Assembly (NCBI RefSeq): GCF_045862395.1
Contig: NZ_AP023087.1
Location: 496,001 to 560,000 of the forward strand
Direction: 5' to 3'
Origin: Marinicellulosiphila megalodicopiae
Lineage (GTDB): Bacteria; Pseudomonadota; Gammaproteobacteria; Pseudomonadales; Natronospirillaceae
DNA: 64,000 bases
A program made the position numbers and the translations under genes. This document shows positions 9,094 through 17,576 of this stretch, one piece after another. The notes under the pieces were generated by a model. The model was not told the DNA's origin. It was given only the letters and a program-made list of their open reading frames with translations, and searched no databases. Every line of letters begins with the position of its first letter. The stretch's first letter is position 1.

Positions 9094-10062
9094 CTATGCA
9101 GCGAATGCTGCTTGATATTCATGCATTAAATCATATGGCGTTTCATAATTCAGTATTTTTCTTGGCCTTGTATTTATTTTTTTAATCGCACAATCTACCT
9201 CTTGCTGCTTAACAGTTTTAAAGTCAGTGAATTTTGGAAAATACTGGCGAATTAATCCATTTGTATTTTCATTCAACCCTCTTTCCCAGGAACTATATGG
9301 GTGCGTAAAATAAATTTCTGCGTTAAGTGCTTTACTAATTTCTTCATGTCCAGAAAACTCTTTTCCATTATCTGCTGTAATCGTGTGAACAAGGTCTTTG
9401 TAAGGTTCTAGTAGCCTAATTGTTGCCGCTGTTACATCTTTTGTACTTTTGCTTTTTACCTGTGCAGCGACTGTAAATTTTGTTTTACGCTCAACAATAG
9501 TAACTAATGCACCACTGTGTCCTTTTCCTATTATGGTATCAATCTCCCAGTCACCCACGCGGGATTTTAAATCAACAATGGATGGCCGATCATCAATACT
9601 GATTCGGTTTTTAATATGTCCACGTGTTGATTTTCCATTACGGCGTTTATCATATTTTTTTCCAACTCGACGAAGGTGTGTGTATAAATCACCACCTGCA
9701 CGCTTATCTTTCCAAATATGAATATAGATGCTTTCGTGGCTGATGAGTGTCGCCTCATCTTTAAGAAGCCAATTTGAGATTTGTTCAGGGCTCCAATCCA
9801 ATCTAATTTTAGTCTCTATAGTTAAGATCAATTCTTTAGTCATCTTTGTTGGTTTACAAGCATTTTTCCTTCGATTATCAGTCAATATCTGTGCTTGTTT
9901 GTACCGATAACCGCGTTCGCCTGTGTTGCGTTTAAGCTCTCGACTAATTGTGGATTGATTGACATTAATAATTTCTGCAATTTTTCTTTGTGAAAAATCA
10001 CTTTTAATTAATGCGTAGATCTGGCATCTTTGTTCATAGGTTAGCTGTGGGTTTATACTCAT
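9094..10062 (-). CDS. IS30-family DDE transposase
   Basis: 322 residues from the ATG at 10062 (an in-frame GTG six bases upstream is less likely; GATGAAG acts as ribosome site). The N-terminus has the IS30 helix-turn-helix (LTYEQRCQIYALIKSDFSQR, then INVNQSTISRELKRN). The catalytic triad sits in the expected blocks: Asp in GDWEIDTIIGKG, Asp in ITADNGKEF, and Glu in the WERGLNENTNGLIRQYFPK block with its Arg. The length matches the family and there is no frameshift, so the enzyme is probably active. Stops just inside the left inverted repeat. Confidence 0.95.
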   Translation of the reverse strand: MSINPQLTYEQRCQIYALIKSDFSQRKIAEIINVNQSTISRELKRNTGERGYRYKQAQILTDNRRKNACKPTKMTKELILTIETKIRLDWSPEQISNWLLKDEATLISHESIYIHIWKDKRAGGDLYTHLRRVGKKYDKRRNGKSTRGHIKNRISIDDRPSIVDLKSRVGDWEIDTIIGKGHSGALVTIVERKTKFTVAAQVKSKSTKDVTAATIRLLEPYKDLVHTITADNGKEFSGHEEISKALNAEIYFTHPYSSWERGLNENTNGLIRQYFPKFTDFKTVKQQEVDCAIKKINTRPRKILNYETPYDLMHEYQAAFAA

Positions 10063-10136
10063 AATCACTTCATCTCTTGCCGGAGAAAAAGATTATGAGC
10101 TTACCTTCAGCTGACCTCTTTTTCTACCTTGTTAGA

Positions 10137-10162
10137 TGATGCACTTCGGATTTGAATCCGCG
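10137..10162 (-). repeat. IS30 right terminal inverted repeat
   Basis: Perfect reverse complement of 9064-9089; followed by the TTA target duplication at 10163-10165. Confidence 0.93.
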
Positions 10163-10165
10163 TTA

Positions 10166-10663
10166 TATAATTGTTGACCAGTGTTTAAAAATTATGAATA
10201 TATAATTTTAACGTGACTTAAAAATAACACTGTACTAAATTCAATTGACGATATTAGATGGTAATTACTAGCATCAAAATTTTTAGATATCTGGTAATTG
10301 TATTATCATTAATTTTTTTTATTAGTATCATTACTTTTTTGAAAATTTAGGCGAAAAATACCCACAAGATTATTTGTCGTACAGAATTGGTGTAACATTG
10401 ATGTGCAGTATCAATTAAATAATCGGAATTTTAAGTTTGTGAGTGTTAAATAATATTTTTTTAATGATTGGCAGTAATAACAAGGCGATGTTTTTTTAAT
10501 AAAACTAATGAAGGCAGTCTTGATGACTGTCTTTTTATTTAGTACAAAATATATTCAATAGGGTGAGTTATGTGCATGAATATACAGTTTAGTGCCTTGA
10601 TATAAAATTGGATAAAACGGCCAAAAGTAAGGTAATATGGCCGAAATAGTTTGTTTAAGTTGA
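10166..10663. other. Intergenic region upstream of the GlxA-like regulator
   Basis: About 500 bp, very AT-rich, no ORF. It contains an orphan terminator-like hairpin at 10511-10536 with no upstream plus-strand gene, so a small RNA or a 5'-truncated transcript is possible. No promoter could be assigned with confidence. Confidence 0.4.
10511..10536 (+). terminator. Orphan intrinsic terminator
   Basis: AAGGCAGTC pairs with GACTGTCTT (one G-T pair) over a 5-base loop and ends in five Ts. No annotated gene precedes it on the plus strand within 340 bp (the IS30 end). It could end a small RNA or terminate read-through from the IS element. Confidence 0.6.
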
Positions 10664-11647
10664 ATGATCATGCAAGCACGTGTCCTTTATTTTTTGGTAT
10701 ACCCAAAAGCGTTAGCCACAGGTATTTGTTTACCTGTTGAGATGTTTCATGCAGTGAACACGTTATCTAAAGTTAAAAGTAAGCAAGATGCGATTCAAGT
10801 TAAATTAGTTAGTGTCGATGGAAATGCGGTTGAAGTAACCGGTGGATTAAAACTACATTGTGATTTGTCATTAGATGAAACAAAACAGGCCGATGGTATT
10901 TTTATTCCGCCTATGTGGTCAAATCCAAATTCCGTTTTAAATAACAGTCATAAGATGCAAACTTGGATTAAAAACCAAGTAGATGGTGGCGCGCAAGTGG
11001 TGGCTACCGGAACAGGTGTCAGTTTGCTAGCTCAAACAGGATTATTAGATGGAAAAGTAGCCACGACACACTGGTATTATTTTGATGCGTTTCAAAAACG
11101 TTTCCCAAAAGTAAGGTTACAAAAAAAGCAGTTCATTACACATACAGATAGCTTGTATTGCACAGGTTCGATCAATGCGCAAACGGATTTAGTGCTGTAT
11201 TTAATCAACCAGTATGTGGGTAAAGAAGCATTGGCATTAGTGGAAAAACATTTTTCCCATGAAATTAATCGAACATATAGTGCTCCTTTTGAAGAAACAA
11301 CTATTCATCACGATGAGGTGATTATCGAAGTGCAACAATGGTTAAATCAAAATTGGAAGGAACATATCAATCTTGAAACGATGGCAAAATTTTCCAAAAT
11401 GAGTGTTAGAAATTTTTCAAGGCGGTTTAAACAAGCCACCAGTTTGAGTGCGCAACAATATTTAATAAAACTAAAATTAGACAAAGCCCAAGAGCTACTT
11501 AAGCAAACTAATTTGTCCACCGCGCAAATTGCCGATCAAACTGGGTTTGATGATCCAGCTTATTTTTCAAGGCTGTTTAAAAAACAATTTGATTGTTCGC
11601 CAGTAGAGTATCGAAAATTAGTGCGAGCAAAAAGTTTTAGATTGTAG
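10664..11647 (+). CDS. GlxA-like transcriptional regulator (DJ-1/PfpI domain + AraC HTH)
   Basis: 327 residues. Residues about 5-190 form a DJ-1/PfpI-like amidase fold without an obvious nucleophile cysteine at the elbow (VVATGTGVSLLAQTG). Residues about 230-320 form an AraC/XylS double helix-turn-helix: INLETMAKFSKMSVRNFSRR and then STAQIADQTGFDDPAYFSRL with FKKQF..SPVEYRK. This architecture is that of GlxA-family activators, which sense small metabolites. It lies upstream of and facing away from the alginate lyase gene, now separated by IS30, so control of that gene is possible but unproven. The start could be six bases downstream (MQARVLYF). Confidence 0.85.
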   Translation: MIMQARVLYFLVYPKALATGICLPVEMFHAVNTLSKVKSKQDAIQVKLVSVDGNAVEVTGGLKLHCDLSLDETKQADGIFIPPMWSNPNSVLNNSHKMQTWIKNQVDGGAQVVATGTGVSLLAQTGLLDGKVATTHWYYFDAFQKRFPKVRLQKKQFITHTDSLYCTGSINAQTDLVLYLINQYVGKEALALVEKHFSHEINRTYSAPFEETTIHHDEVIIEVQQWLNQNWKEHINLETMAKFSKMSVRNFSRRFKQATSLSAQQYLIKLKLDKAQELLKQTNLSTAQIADQTGFDDPAYFSRLFKKQFDCSPVEYRKLVRAKSFRL

Positions 11648-11807
11648 AACGGGCCTATTACATTTTAAGCCTTAAGAGTGATGATCTACCCAAATATTAA
11701 TTCATCGAACACCTGTTGTTGTTTGATGCCTTAGTATAAAATCCGCCCTTTATTTTTCTTGCCGCTTTATCTGTGGTGTTACTCAACTTTTATAATGAAC
11801 CCTATTC

Positions 11808-12674
11808 ATGAATGATTTAACTGTCGCTACTCATAATGGTAATTTTCACGCAGATGATGTGTTTGCTGTTGCCACCCTTAAACATGTGTATTCTGATTTT
11901 AATTTAGTACGTACACGGGATTTAGACGTGATCGCCAAGGCCGATATTGTGTTGGATGTGGGAGGCGTATATGACCAGGACAGTAATCGTTTTGATCATC
12001 ATCAGCGAGGTGGAGCAGGTGCGCGTGAAAACGGAATTCCTTATTCGTCATTTGGGTTGATCTGGAAAAAATTTGGCTTGCAGATCTGTGAGGGTAATCA
12101 GGATGTGTTTGCCTCCATTGATGCTAATTTAGTGTCTACTATTGATGCGATAGATTGTGGACATGTAGAAGGGGTTTCTACGGGTATCAGTTTGAGTCAA
12201 AGTATTTCTATGTTTAATCCTACTTGGCAAGAGCAGGCTGATTACGATGGTTGTTTTAACGAGGCTGTTGAATTTGCAACTCGATTATTATCGCGTTTTA
12301 TTGCAGCGGCAAGTGGTGGGGTAAATGCAAAATCGATTGTGGCCAGCGCCATTGAAAATGCAAAAGATCCTCGAGTGATTGTGTTAGAGCAATACACGCC
12401 GTGGAAAACAACCGTGCATACATTATCTAAAGATGCGTTGTATGTGGTGTATCCGTCTCAAGGTCAATGGCGTATTCAAACTGTGCCGGTTGAGCTTGGC
12501 TCATTTGAAGATCGTAAATCATTACCTACGCCGTGGGCGGGATTGTCTGATCAAGCATTACAGCAAGTGACGCAATTAGAGGATGCTACGTTTTGTCATA
12601 ACGGATTATTTATAGCAGGTGCCAAGTCTTTTGAAAGTGTCATGCAAATGGCCGAGATGGCGTTGCAAAGCTAA
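11808..12674 (+). CDS. MYG1 family (UPF0160) DHH-like hydrolase
   Basis: 288 residues. The N-terminus TVATHNGNFHADDVFAVATL holds the first metal-binding motif of the MYG1 family, followed by DVIAKADIVLDVGG and RFDHHQRGGAGARENG, the DHH-like metal site, and later ATIDAIDCGH-like residues (STIDAIDCGH). Family members are putative Mn-dependent phosphoesterase/exonuclease-type enzymes; the eukaryotic member processes RNA, while the bacterial role is unclear. Length fits bacterial homologues. Monocistronic, ending ahead of a short repeat array; no clear terminator. Confidence 0.85.
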   Translation: MNDLTVATHNGNFHADDVFAVATLKHVYSDFNLVRTRDLDVIAKADIVLDVGGVYDQDSNRFDHHQRGGAGARENGIPYSSFGLIWKKFGLQICEGNQDVFASIDANLVSTIDAIDCGHVEGVSTGISLSQSISMFNPTWQEQADYDGCFNEAVEFATRLLSRFIAAASGGVNAKSIVASAIENAKDPRVIVLEQYTPWKTTVHTLSKDALYVVYPSQGQWRIQTVPVELGSFEDRKSLPTPWAGLSDQALQQVTQLEDATFCHNGLFIAGAKSFESVMQMAEMALQS

Positions 12675-12760
12675 TTGATAGTGGCGCTGATATTTCGGCG
12701 CCATTGGTTTTAATTTTATAACCGATTTCTTAACTGCAATCTAAATCGCCTCTATCACTA

Positions 12761-12820
12761 CACCAATAACTACACAAATAACTGCACCAATAACTGCACC
12801 AATAACTACTCAAATAACCG
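12761..12820. repeat. 12-bp tandem repeat, five copies
   Basis: Units of the form CACCAATAACTG with one to three changes per copy (12761, 12773, 12785, 12797, 12809). It lies in the gap between the MYG1 gene and mtnB, 120 bp before mtnB. The repeat is open in one frame (a Thr/Ile/Ala pattern), so it may derive from a lost coding sequence or from slippage. Confidence 0.85.
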
Positions 12821-12939
12821 CAACAAACACGACAGCTTTAACAGAACGCTCATTGCTCATTATTATTACCTGATTAAATTAACTCCTATTATTTGTCCCG
12901 TATAACAATAATGGTAAGATACCCGCCTTTTTATTTTGT

Positions 12940-13569
12940 ATGAATGTTATGAATACTCAACAAGCAATTTCTGAATTAATCGCCCTTGGCAAGTGGATTG
13001 GCGCCAAAGGCTGGGTGCCTGCAACCGGCGGTAATTTTTCGATTAGAGCGGACGATTGCTTTGTGGTCACTGCTAGCGGTTTTGATAAAGGTGCGTTAAA
13101 CAACAAGTGTTTTTTAAACGTTAATTCTGCTGGAGATATTTTAAATGGCAACGGTAAACCCTCTGCAGAAACGGCGCTGCATCTAGCACTGTACGAATTA
13201 TCCCTAGACACTCATTGTGTATTGCATACGCATTCTGTCGCAGCGACAGTGTTGTCGCGTTATATAAAAGGCGATGTGTTTAGTGTGAGCGGATACGAAA
13301 TGCAAAAATCCTTAACCGGTTATACCAGCCACCAAGACACACTTAGCATTGCAATATTTGATAACGACCAAGACATGAATCGATTAGCGCAAACGGTGCG
13401 AGATTATTTTTCAAATCAATCGCATAAATTACAACACGGTATTTTAATTCGTGGACATGGTTTATATGCATTTGGGCAAAACCCAGCACAAACCAAACAA
13501 CATTTAGAAGGGTTAGAATTTTTATTTGCCTGCGAACTTGAGCGCATTAAATTGGAAGCTGCATTATGA
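12940..13569 (+). CDS. mtnB: Methylthioribulose-1-phosphate dehydratase
   Basis: 209 residues, class II aldolase/adducin fold. It dehydrates 5-methylthioribulose 1-phosphate in the methionine salvage pathway. Seen: PATGGNFSIR (27-36), PSAETALHLALYE with the catalytic Glu77, zinc ligands in CVLHTHS (His96, His98) and a third His in ILIRGHGLYAFG near the C-terminus. The start at 12940 or at the in-frame ATG at 12949 cannot be separated, as neither has a good ribosome site. It overlaps mtnC by four bases (ATGA), so translation is coupled. The next enzyme, mtnD, is not in this window. Confidence 0.93.
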   Translation: MNVMNTQQAISELIALGKWIGAKGWVPATGGNFSIRADDCFVVTASGFDKGALNNKCFLNVNSAGDILNGNGKPSAETALHLALYELSLDTHCVLHTHSVAATVLSRYIKGDVFSVSGYEMQKSLTGYTSHQDTLSIAIFDNDQDMNRLAQTVRDYFSNQSHKLQHGILIRGHGLYAFGQNPAQTKQHLEGLEFLFACELERIKLEAAL

Positions 13570-14267
13570 TTAAAGCCATTATTACCGACATAGAAGGCAC
13601 GATTACCCGCATTTCATTTGTAAAAGAAATTTTGTTTCCTTATGCAAAAAAACAACTGCCTGATTTTATTCGTCAAAATCAAACTCAAAAAGAAGTCGCC
13701 ATTCAAATAAATGAAACCAAACGCATCATGCAAAATGAAAAAGCTGATTTAGAAATAGATTTAGATTTAGAAGCTGTGATTGCGCAATTATTACAATGGA
13801 TTGAAGACGATCAAAAAATCACGCCCTTAAAACAACTGCAAGGTTTAGTATGGTTTGAAGGTTACAGTAAAGGTGATTTTACTGGACACATATATAATGA
13901 TGCGATGGAGTTTTTAAACCAAGTATCAAACGATTATGAGTTATATGTGTATTCATCAGGTTCGGTAAAAGCACAACAATTGTTGTTTCAGTATTCAGAC
14001 TTTGGTGATATCCGGCCTTTATTTAAAGACTATTTTGATACATTAGTGGGCGGTAAAAAAGAAGTACAATCTTATAATAATATTATTAAACAAATTAATA
14101 TTGCTGCTGAACAGGTATTATTTTTAAGTGATATTTTACAAGAGTTAGATGCAGCAAAATCAGCAGGTTTGCAAACCTGTCAATTGTTAAGAGATGGGCA
14201 AGCAACAAGTGATGAGCATGTTGTAATTAATGATTTTACTGAGTTTGATATTGAAGATTTTAAGTAA
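13566..14267 (+). CDS. mtnC: Acireductone synthase (enolase-phosphatase E1)
   Basis: 233 residues of the HAD superfamily. It converts 2,3-diketo-5-methylthiopentyl-1-phosphate to acireductone by enolisation and dephosphorylation. The nucleophile loop is IITDIEGTIT with Asp8 and Glu10, the signature variant of this subfamily; YVYSSGSVKAQQLLF gives HAD motif II (Ser), Lys at GGKKEVQSY motif III, and FLSDILQELDAAKSAG motif IV. Length matches the E1 enzymes. Start codon overlaps the mtnB stop. A Tn-free two-gene operon, mtnBC; acireductone dioxygenase must be encoded elsewhere. Confidence 0.93.
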   Translation: MIKAIITDIEGTITRISFVKEILFPYAKKQLPDFIRQNQTQKEVAIQINETKRIMQNEKADLEIDLDLEAVIAQLLQWIEDDQKITPLKQLQGLVWFEGYSKGDFTGHIYNDAMEFLNQVSNDYELYVYSSGSVKAQQLLFQYSDFGDIRPLFKDYFDTLVGGKKEVQSYNNIIKQINIAAEQVLFLSDILQELDAAKSAGLQTCQLLRDGQATSDEHVVINDFTEFDIEDFK

Positions 14268-14346
14268 AGCAGGGCTTTTTTTTGGTGGCTATCCATTAGG
14301 TTGAAACTAGGCTAAAATTCGTATAACTGTATAAATAACCAGTAAT

Positions 14347-15414
14347 ATGAAAAAATTCATTCACATTGATATGGACTGTTTTTTTGCGGCTGTCGAGATG
14401 CAAAAGCGCCCAGAACTTAAAAACGTGCCCATGGCTATTGGTGGCTCTAAGCTTCGCCGTGGGGTGATTGCTACCTGTAATTATCCTGCAAGGGCGTTTG
14501 GAGTACACTCGGCAATGGCAACGGCCAATGCATTACGAGTGTGTCCACAACTTGTATTGGTGCCAGGCAGTATGAAGGAGTACAGCCGCATATCGGCACA
14601 AATTATGTCAATTTTGCGCACATTTACTGATCAAGTTGAAGTCGTTTCAGTAGATGAAGCGTTTTTAGATGTCACCGATTGCTCATTACATAATGGCAGC
14701 GCCACATTAATAGCCCAAGACATTCGAGCTGAAATATTCAAACAAACAGGACTGACTGCATCTGCTGGCGTGGCACCTGTTCGTTTTATTGCCAAAATTG
14801 CAAGTGATGAAAACAAACCAAACGGACAGTGTGTAGTAACACCTGATCAACTAGATGGATTTGTATTAAATTTACCTCTTAAAAAAATACCAGGGGTGGG
14901 TAAAGTCACTCAAGAAAAATTAGCCAACATGGGCTTGCATACCTGCGCTGATATTCGCGAAAAAAACCTAAATTTTATGATTGATAAATTTGGCAAGTTT
15001 GGCTTAAGCATTTGGCATAAAAGTCATGGCATAGACAATAGAGGTTTAAGTTTTAATCGAGAACGAAAATCAATAGGCGTGGAGCATACCTTAGCAGAAG
15101 ACATCACAACTTATGAGCAGTGTTGTGACTGTCTTGATAATTTATTGCTACGACTAAACGAAAGAATGGAAAGTAAATCTCAACAAACTATTTGTACGCT
15201 TGGGGTGAAATTAAAATTTAACGATTTTAAATCCACAAGTGTTGAACAAAAAGCCAATCAATTATCCACAGGGTTATTTAAACAGTTATTACTGCAAGCA
15301 TTTTATAGAAAGGCCGAACGAAGCATTCGTTTAGTTGGAATATTTGTCAATTTGCCAAGTGGTGAATTAAACAAACAGCTGGAGTTGAATTTAAAATTGG
15401 ATTTGTTTACTTGA
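14347..15414 (+). CDS. dinB: DNA polymerase IV (Y-family translesion polymerase)
   Basis: 355 residues. It performs mutagenic, low-fidelity translesion synthesis. The palm motif HIDMDCFFAAVE puts Asp8 in place, and SVDEAFLDVT gives Asp103/Glu104, the same numbers as in the Escherichia coli enzyme. The thumb helix-hairpin-helix is LKKIPGVGKVTQEKLANMGL; the little finger follows (RKSIGVEHTLAED). The C-terminus ends LELNLKLDLF, close to a QLxLF-type beta-clamp-binding motif. Monocistronic, 80 bp after mtnC; no LexA box was spotted in the short gap. Confidence 0.95.
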   Translation: MKKFIHIDMDCFFAAVEMQKRPELKNVPMAIGGSKLRRGVIATCNYPARAFGVHSAMATANALRVCPQLVLVPGSMKEYSRISAQIMSILRTFTDQVEVVSVDEAFLDVTDCSLHNGSATLIAQDIRAEIFKQTGLTASAGVAPVRFIAKIASDENKPNGQCVVTPDQLDGFVLNLPLKKIPGVGKVTQEKLANMGLHTCADIREKNLNFMIDKFGKFGLSIWHKSHGIDNRGLSFNRERKSIGVEHTLAEDITTYEQCCDCLDNLLLRLNERMESKSQQTICTLGVKLKFNDFKSTSVEQKANQLSTGLFKQLLLQAFYRKAERSIRLVGIFVNLPSGELNKQLELNLKLDLFT

Positions 15415-15518
15415 TTTCGTGTGATGGTTTAGGAGATAGTTGAACGCTTTTTTACGACTTTTTAACGACACTGTTTTAATAATTTTATAATGTGAAATAA
15501 AGCGAGAGACCTTGGTTA

Positions 15519-15635
15519 ATGCTGATGTATTACCCGGCAACTTACATTCCTTTTAGTGTGTTTGCGCTTTATTCCAAATGTGTCGGTAAACTTTTTGGAT
15601 ACAGTGACTTAAAACTAACCATTAGCTCCTTGTAA
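15519..15635 (+). CDS. Possible 38-aa small protein in the dinB-ettA gap
   Basis: The 338-bp gap between dinB and ettA holds an ORF starting MLMYYPATYIPFSVFALYSK and ending DLKLTISSL. A GAGAGACC sequence precedes its ATG at about nine bases. The peptide has one short hydrophobic segment and could be a membrane-associated micropeptide, but no homologue was recognised and chance is a fair explanation. The rest of the gap (15640-15740) is C-rich on the plus strand and shows no other feature. Confidence 0.25.
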   Translation: MLMYYPATYIPFSVFALYSKCVGKLFGYSDLKLTISSL

Positions 15636-15752
15636 ACCCACACAAAACCCCATTTCAAAAACTAAACCCCAACACACTAGCTATCTACCTCCCACCCATC
15701 TAAAATAACCCCCAAATTTCAATCCAATTCATACAAAAAGAGGGTTCTACAC

Positions 15753-17411
15753 TTGGCTCAATACGTATATACAATGAATCGCGTCGGTAAAGTTGTACCG
15801 CCTAAGCGCGAAATCTTAAAAGATATATCTCTTTCGTTTTTTCATGGTGCTAAAATTGGTGTTTTGGGCTTAAACGGTTCAGGTAAATCGACACTTCTAA
15901 AAATTATGGCTGGCCTAGACACCGAAATTAACGGTGAAGCGCGCCCACAGCCGGGTCTTAAAATCGGATACTTACCGCAAGAGCCTGATTTAGACGACAA
16001 CAAGACAGTTAAAGAAATTGTCGAAGAAGCATTAGAAGCGATCACGACAGCTCAAACTGACTTAGAAGCCGTGTATGCAGCTTACGCTGAACCCGATGCT
16101 GATTTTGATAAACTGGCTAAACGCCAAGGCGAATTAGAAGCGTTTATTGAAACGGCCGATGCACACAATATTGAACGTAAAATGGAAATCGCAGCGGACG
16201 CATTACGTCTTCCGCCTTGGGATCAAAAAGTAGGTGTACTATCTGGTGGTGAACGCCGTCGTGTTGCATTATGTCGTTTGCTGTTAGCTGCGCCTGAAAT
16301 GTTGTTATTAGATGAGCCAACCAACCATTTGGATGCTGAATCCGTTGCATGGCTAGAGCGATTCTTACATGACTTTACGGGTACCGTAGTCGCCATTACC
16401 CATGATCGATATTTCTTAGATAACGTAGCCGGTTGGATTTTAGAGCTGGATCGTGGCCATGGTATTCCTCATGAAGGTAACTACTCGGGTTTCTTAGAAG
16501 CAAAAGAAGCGCGCTTACAAAACGAGTCGAAAACACAGTCTAAGCAAGACAAAGCTATCAAAGCTGAGCTTGAATGGGTTCGTCAAGGCGCAAAAGGCAG
16601 ACAGTCAAAATCCAAAGCACGTTTGAAGCAATTTGAAGCAATGAATTCTGGGTCTTTCCAAGAGCGTAACGAAACCAACGAAATTTACATTCCACCTGGA
16701 CCAAGATTGGGTGACAAAGTCATCAGCGTTGAAGGGTTATCTAAATCTTTTGACGGCCGATTATTGTATGAAAATTTAAACTTCACATTGCCACCAGGCG
16801 CAATTATGGGTGTCATCGGTGGTAACGGTGCGGGTAAATCAACATTATTTAAAATGTTGTTAGACCAAGAAAAACCAGACAGCGGCACCATCGATATCGG
16901 TGAAACGGTTAAATTGGCATGTGTTGGTCAAATGCGTGAATTAAACGATGATGCAACTGTATTTGATGAAATTTCAGACGGTGCAGAATTTATTCGTGTT
17001 GGCGCATATGAAACATCAAGTCGTTCATACATCAGCCGATTTAACTTTAAAGGCAGCGATCAACAGAAGTTTGTTAAACAACTTTCTGGTGGTGAGCGTA
17101 ACCGTTTATTCTTAGCAAAATTATTAAAAGAAGGCGGCAACGTACTATTACTGGATGAGCCAACCAATGACTTAGACGTAGAAACATTACGTGCACTAGA
17201 GGAAGCAGTATTAGCTTTCCCAGGTGCTGCCATTGTTATCTCGCATGACCGTTGGTTCTTAGACAGAGTGTGTACGCATACTTTAGCATTTGAAGATGAC
17301 GGCAATGTGTGTTTCTTCGAAGGCAGCTTCAGTGAATATCAAGAAGATTTGATCAAACGTGTTGGTGATACTGGACCGAAACGTGTGAAGCATAAAACGA
17401 TTAAACGATAA
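15753..17411 (+). CDS. ettA: Energy-dependent translational throttle protein EttA (ABC-F)
   Basis: 552 residues. A ribosome-associated ABC-F ATPase that gates entry into elongation according to the ATP/ADP ratio. The start is TTG at 15753: the conserved EttA beginning MAQYVYTMNRVGKVVPPKR runs from it, and AGAGGG lies upstream; the first ATG would remove seven conserved residues. ABC1: Walker A GLNGSGKST (39-47), signature LSGGERRR, Walker B LLLDEPTNHLD. The arm insert and the P-site tRNA linker (GAKGRQSKSKARLKQFEAM) are present. ABC2: GGNGAGKST, LSGGERNR, LLLDEPTNDLD. No soluble-membrane parts, as expected. Confidence 0.96.
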   Translation: MAQYVYTMNRVGKVVPPKREILKDISLSFFHGAKIGVLGLNGSGKSTLLKIMAGLDTEINGEARPQPGLKIGYLPQEPDLDDNKTVKEIVEEALEAITTAQTDLEAVYAAYAEPDADFDKLAKRQGELEAFIETADAHNIERKMEIAADALRLPPWDQKVGVLSGGERRRVALCRLLLAAPEMLLLDEPTNHLDAESVAWLERFLHDFTGTVVAITHDRYFLDNVAGWILELDRGHGIPHEGNYSGFLEAKEARLQNESKTQSKQDKAIKAELEWVRQGAKGRQSKSKARLKQFEAMNSGSFQERNETNEIYIPPGPRLGDKVISVEGLSKSFDGRLLYENLNFTLPPGAIMGVIGGNGAGKSTLFKMLLDQEKPDSGTIDIGETVKLACVGQMRELNDDATVFDEISDGAEFIRVGAYETSSRSYISRFNFKGSDQQKFVKQLSGGERNRLFLAKLLKEGGNVLLLDEPTNDLDVETLRALEEAVLAFPGAAIVISHDRWFLDRVCTHTLAFEDDGNVCFFEGSFSEYQEDLIKRVGDTGPKRVKHKTIKR

Positions 17412-17435
17412 ATAAATGGGTCAATCGTAGTTTTT

Positions 17436-17468
17436 GCGTCACACAATCATATCTTGAATGTGTGACGC
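17436..17468. other. Perfect hairpin downstream of ettA
   Basis: GCGTCACACA and TGTGTGACGC (10-bp perfect arms, 13-base loop), 25 bp after the ettA stop. No T tract follows on either strand, so it is not a typical terminator; it may protect the mRNA 3' end or be a protein-binding palindrome. A proper terminator follows at 17530. Confidence 0.6.
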
Positions 17469-17529
17469 AGCAAATTGCGAACCATCCTATTAATGCTAAA
17501 ATGCGTTGCTTAATACAAACGCATAAAAC

Positions 17530-17564
17530 AAAATCCTCATTGATTCATCACTGGGGATTTTTTT
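17530..17564 (+). terminator. Intrinsic terminator between ettA and the PAS-like gene
   Basis: AAAATCCTCA pairs with TGGGGATTTT and continues into seven Ts. It lies only 13 bp before the start codon at 17577, so it either ends ettA transcripts late or acts as an attenuator in the next gene's leader. Confidence 0.75.
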
Positions 17565-17576
17565 AAGAGAAAAAAT

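Larger units (their letters stand above)
9061..10165. mobile_element. Complete IS30-family insertion sequence with TTA target duplication
   Basis: The element runs 9064-10162 (1099 bp). It is bounded by perfect 26-bp terminal inverted repeats (9064-9089 and 10137-10162), each containing the internal palindrome CGGATTcaAATCCG, and flanked by the trinucleotide TTA on both sides (9061-9063, 10163-10165), a 3-bp duplication as expected for IS30. It encodes one intact DDE transposase on the minus strand. It separates the alginate lyase gene from the GlxA/AraC-like regulator; removing it leaves one continuous AT-rich intergenic region. The intact ends and ORF suggest recent insertion. Confidence 0.93.

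Noticed and set aside
9449..9910. Small plus-strand and second minus-strand ORFs within the IS30 transposase
   Set aside because: Other-frame shadows; the transposase frame has intact HTH and DDE motifs.
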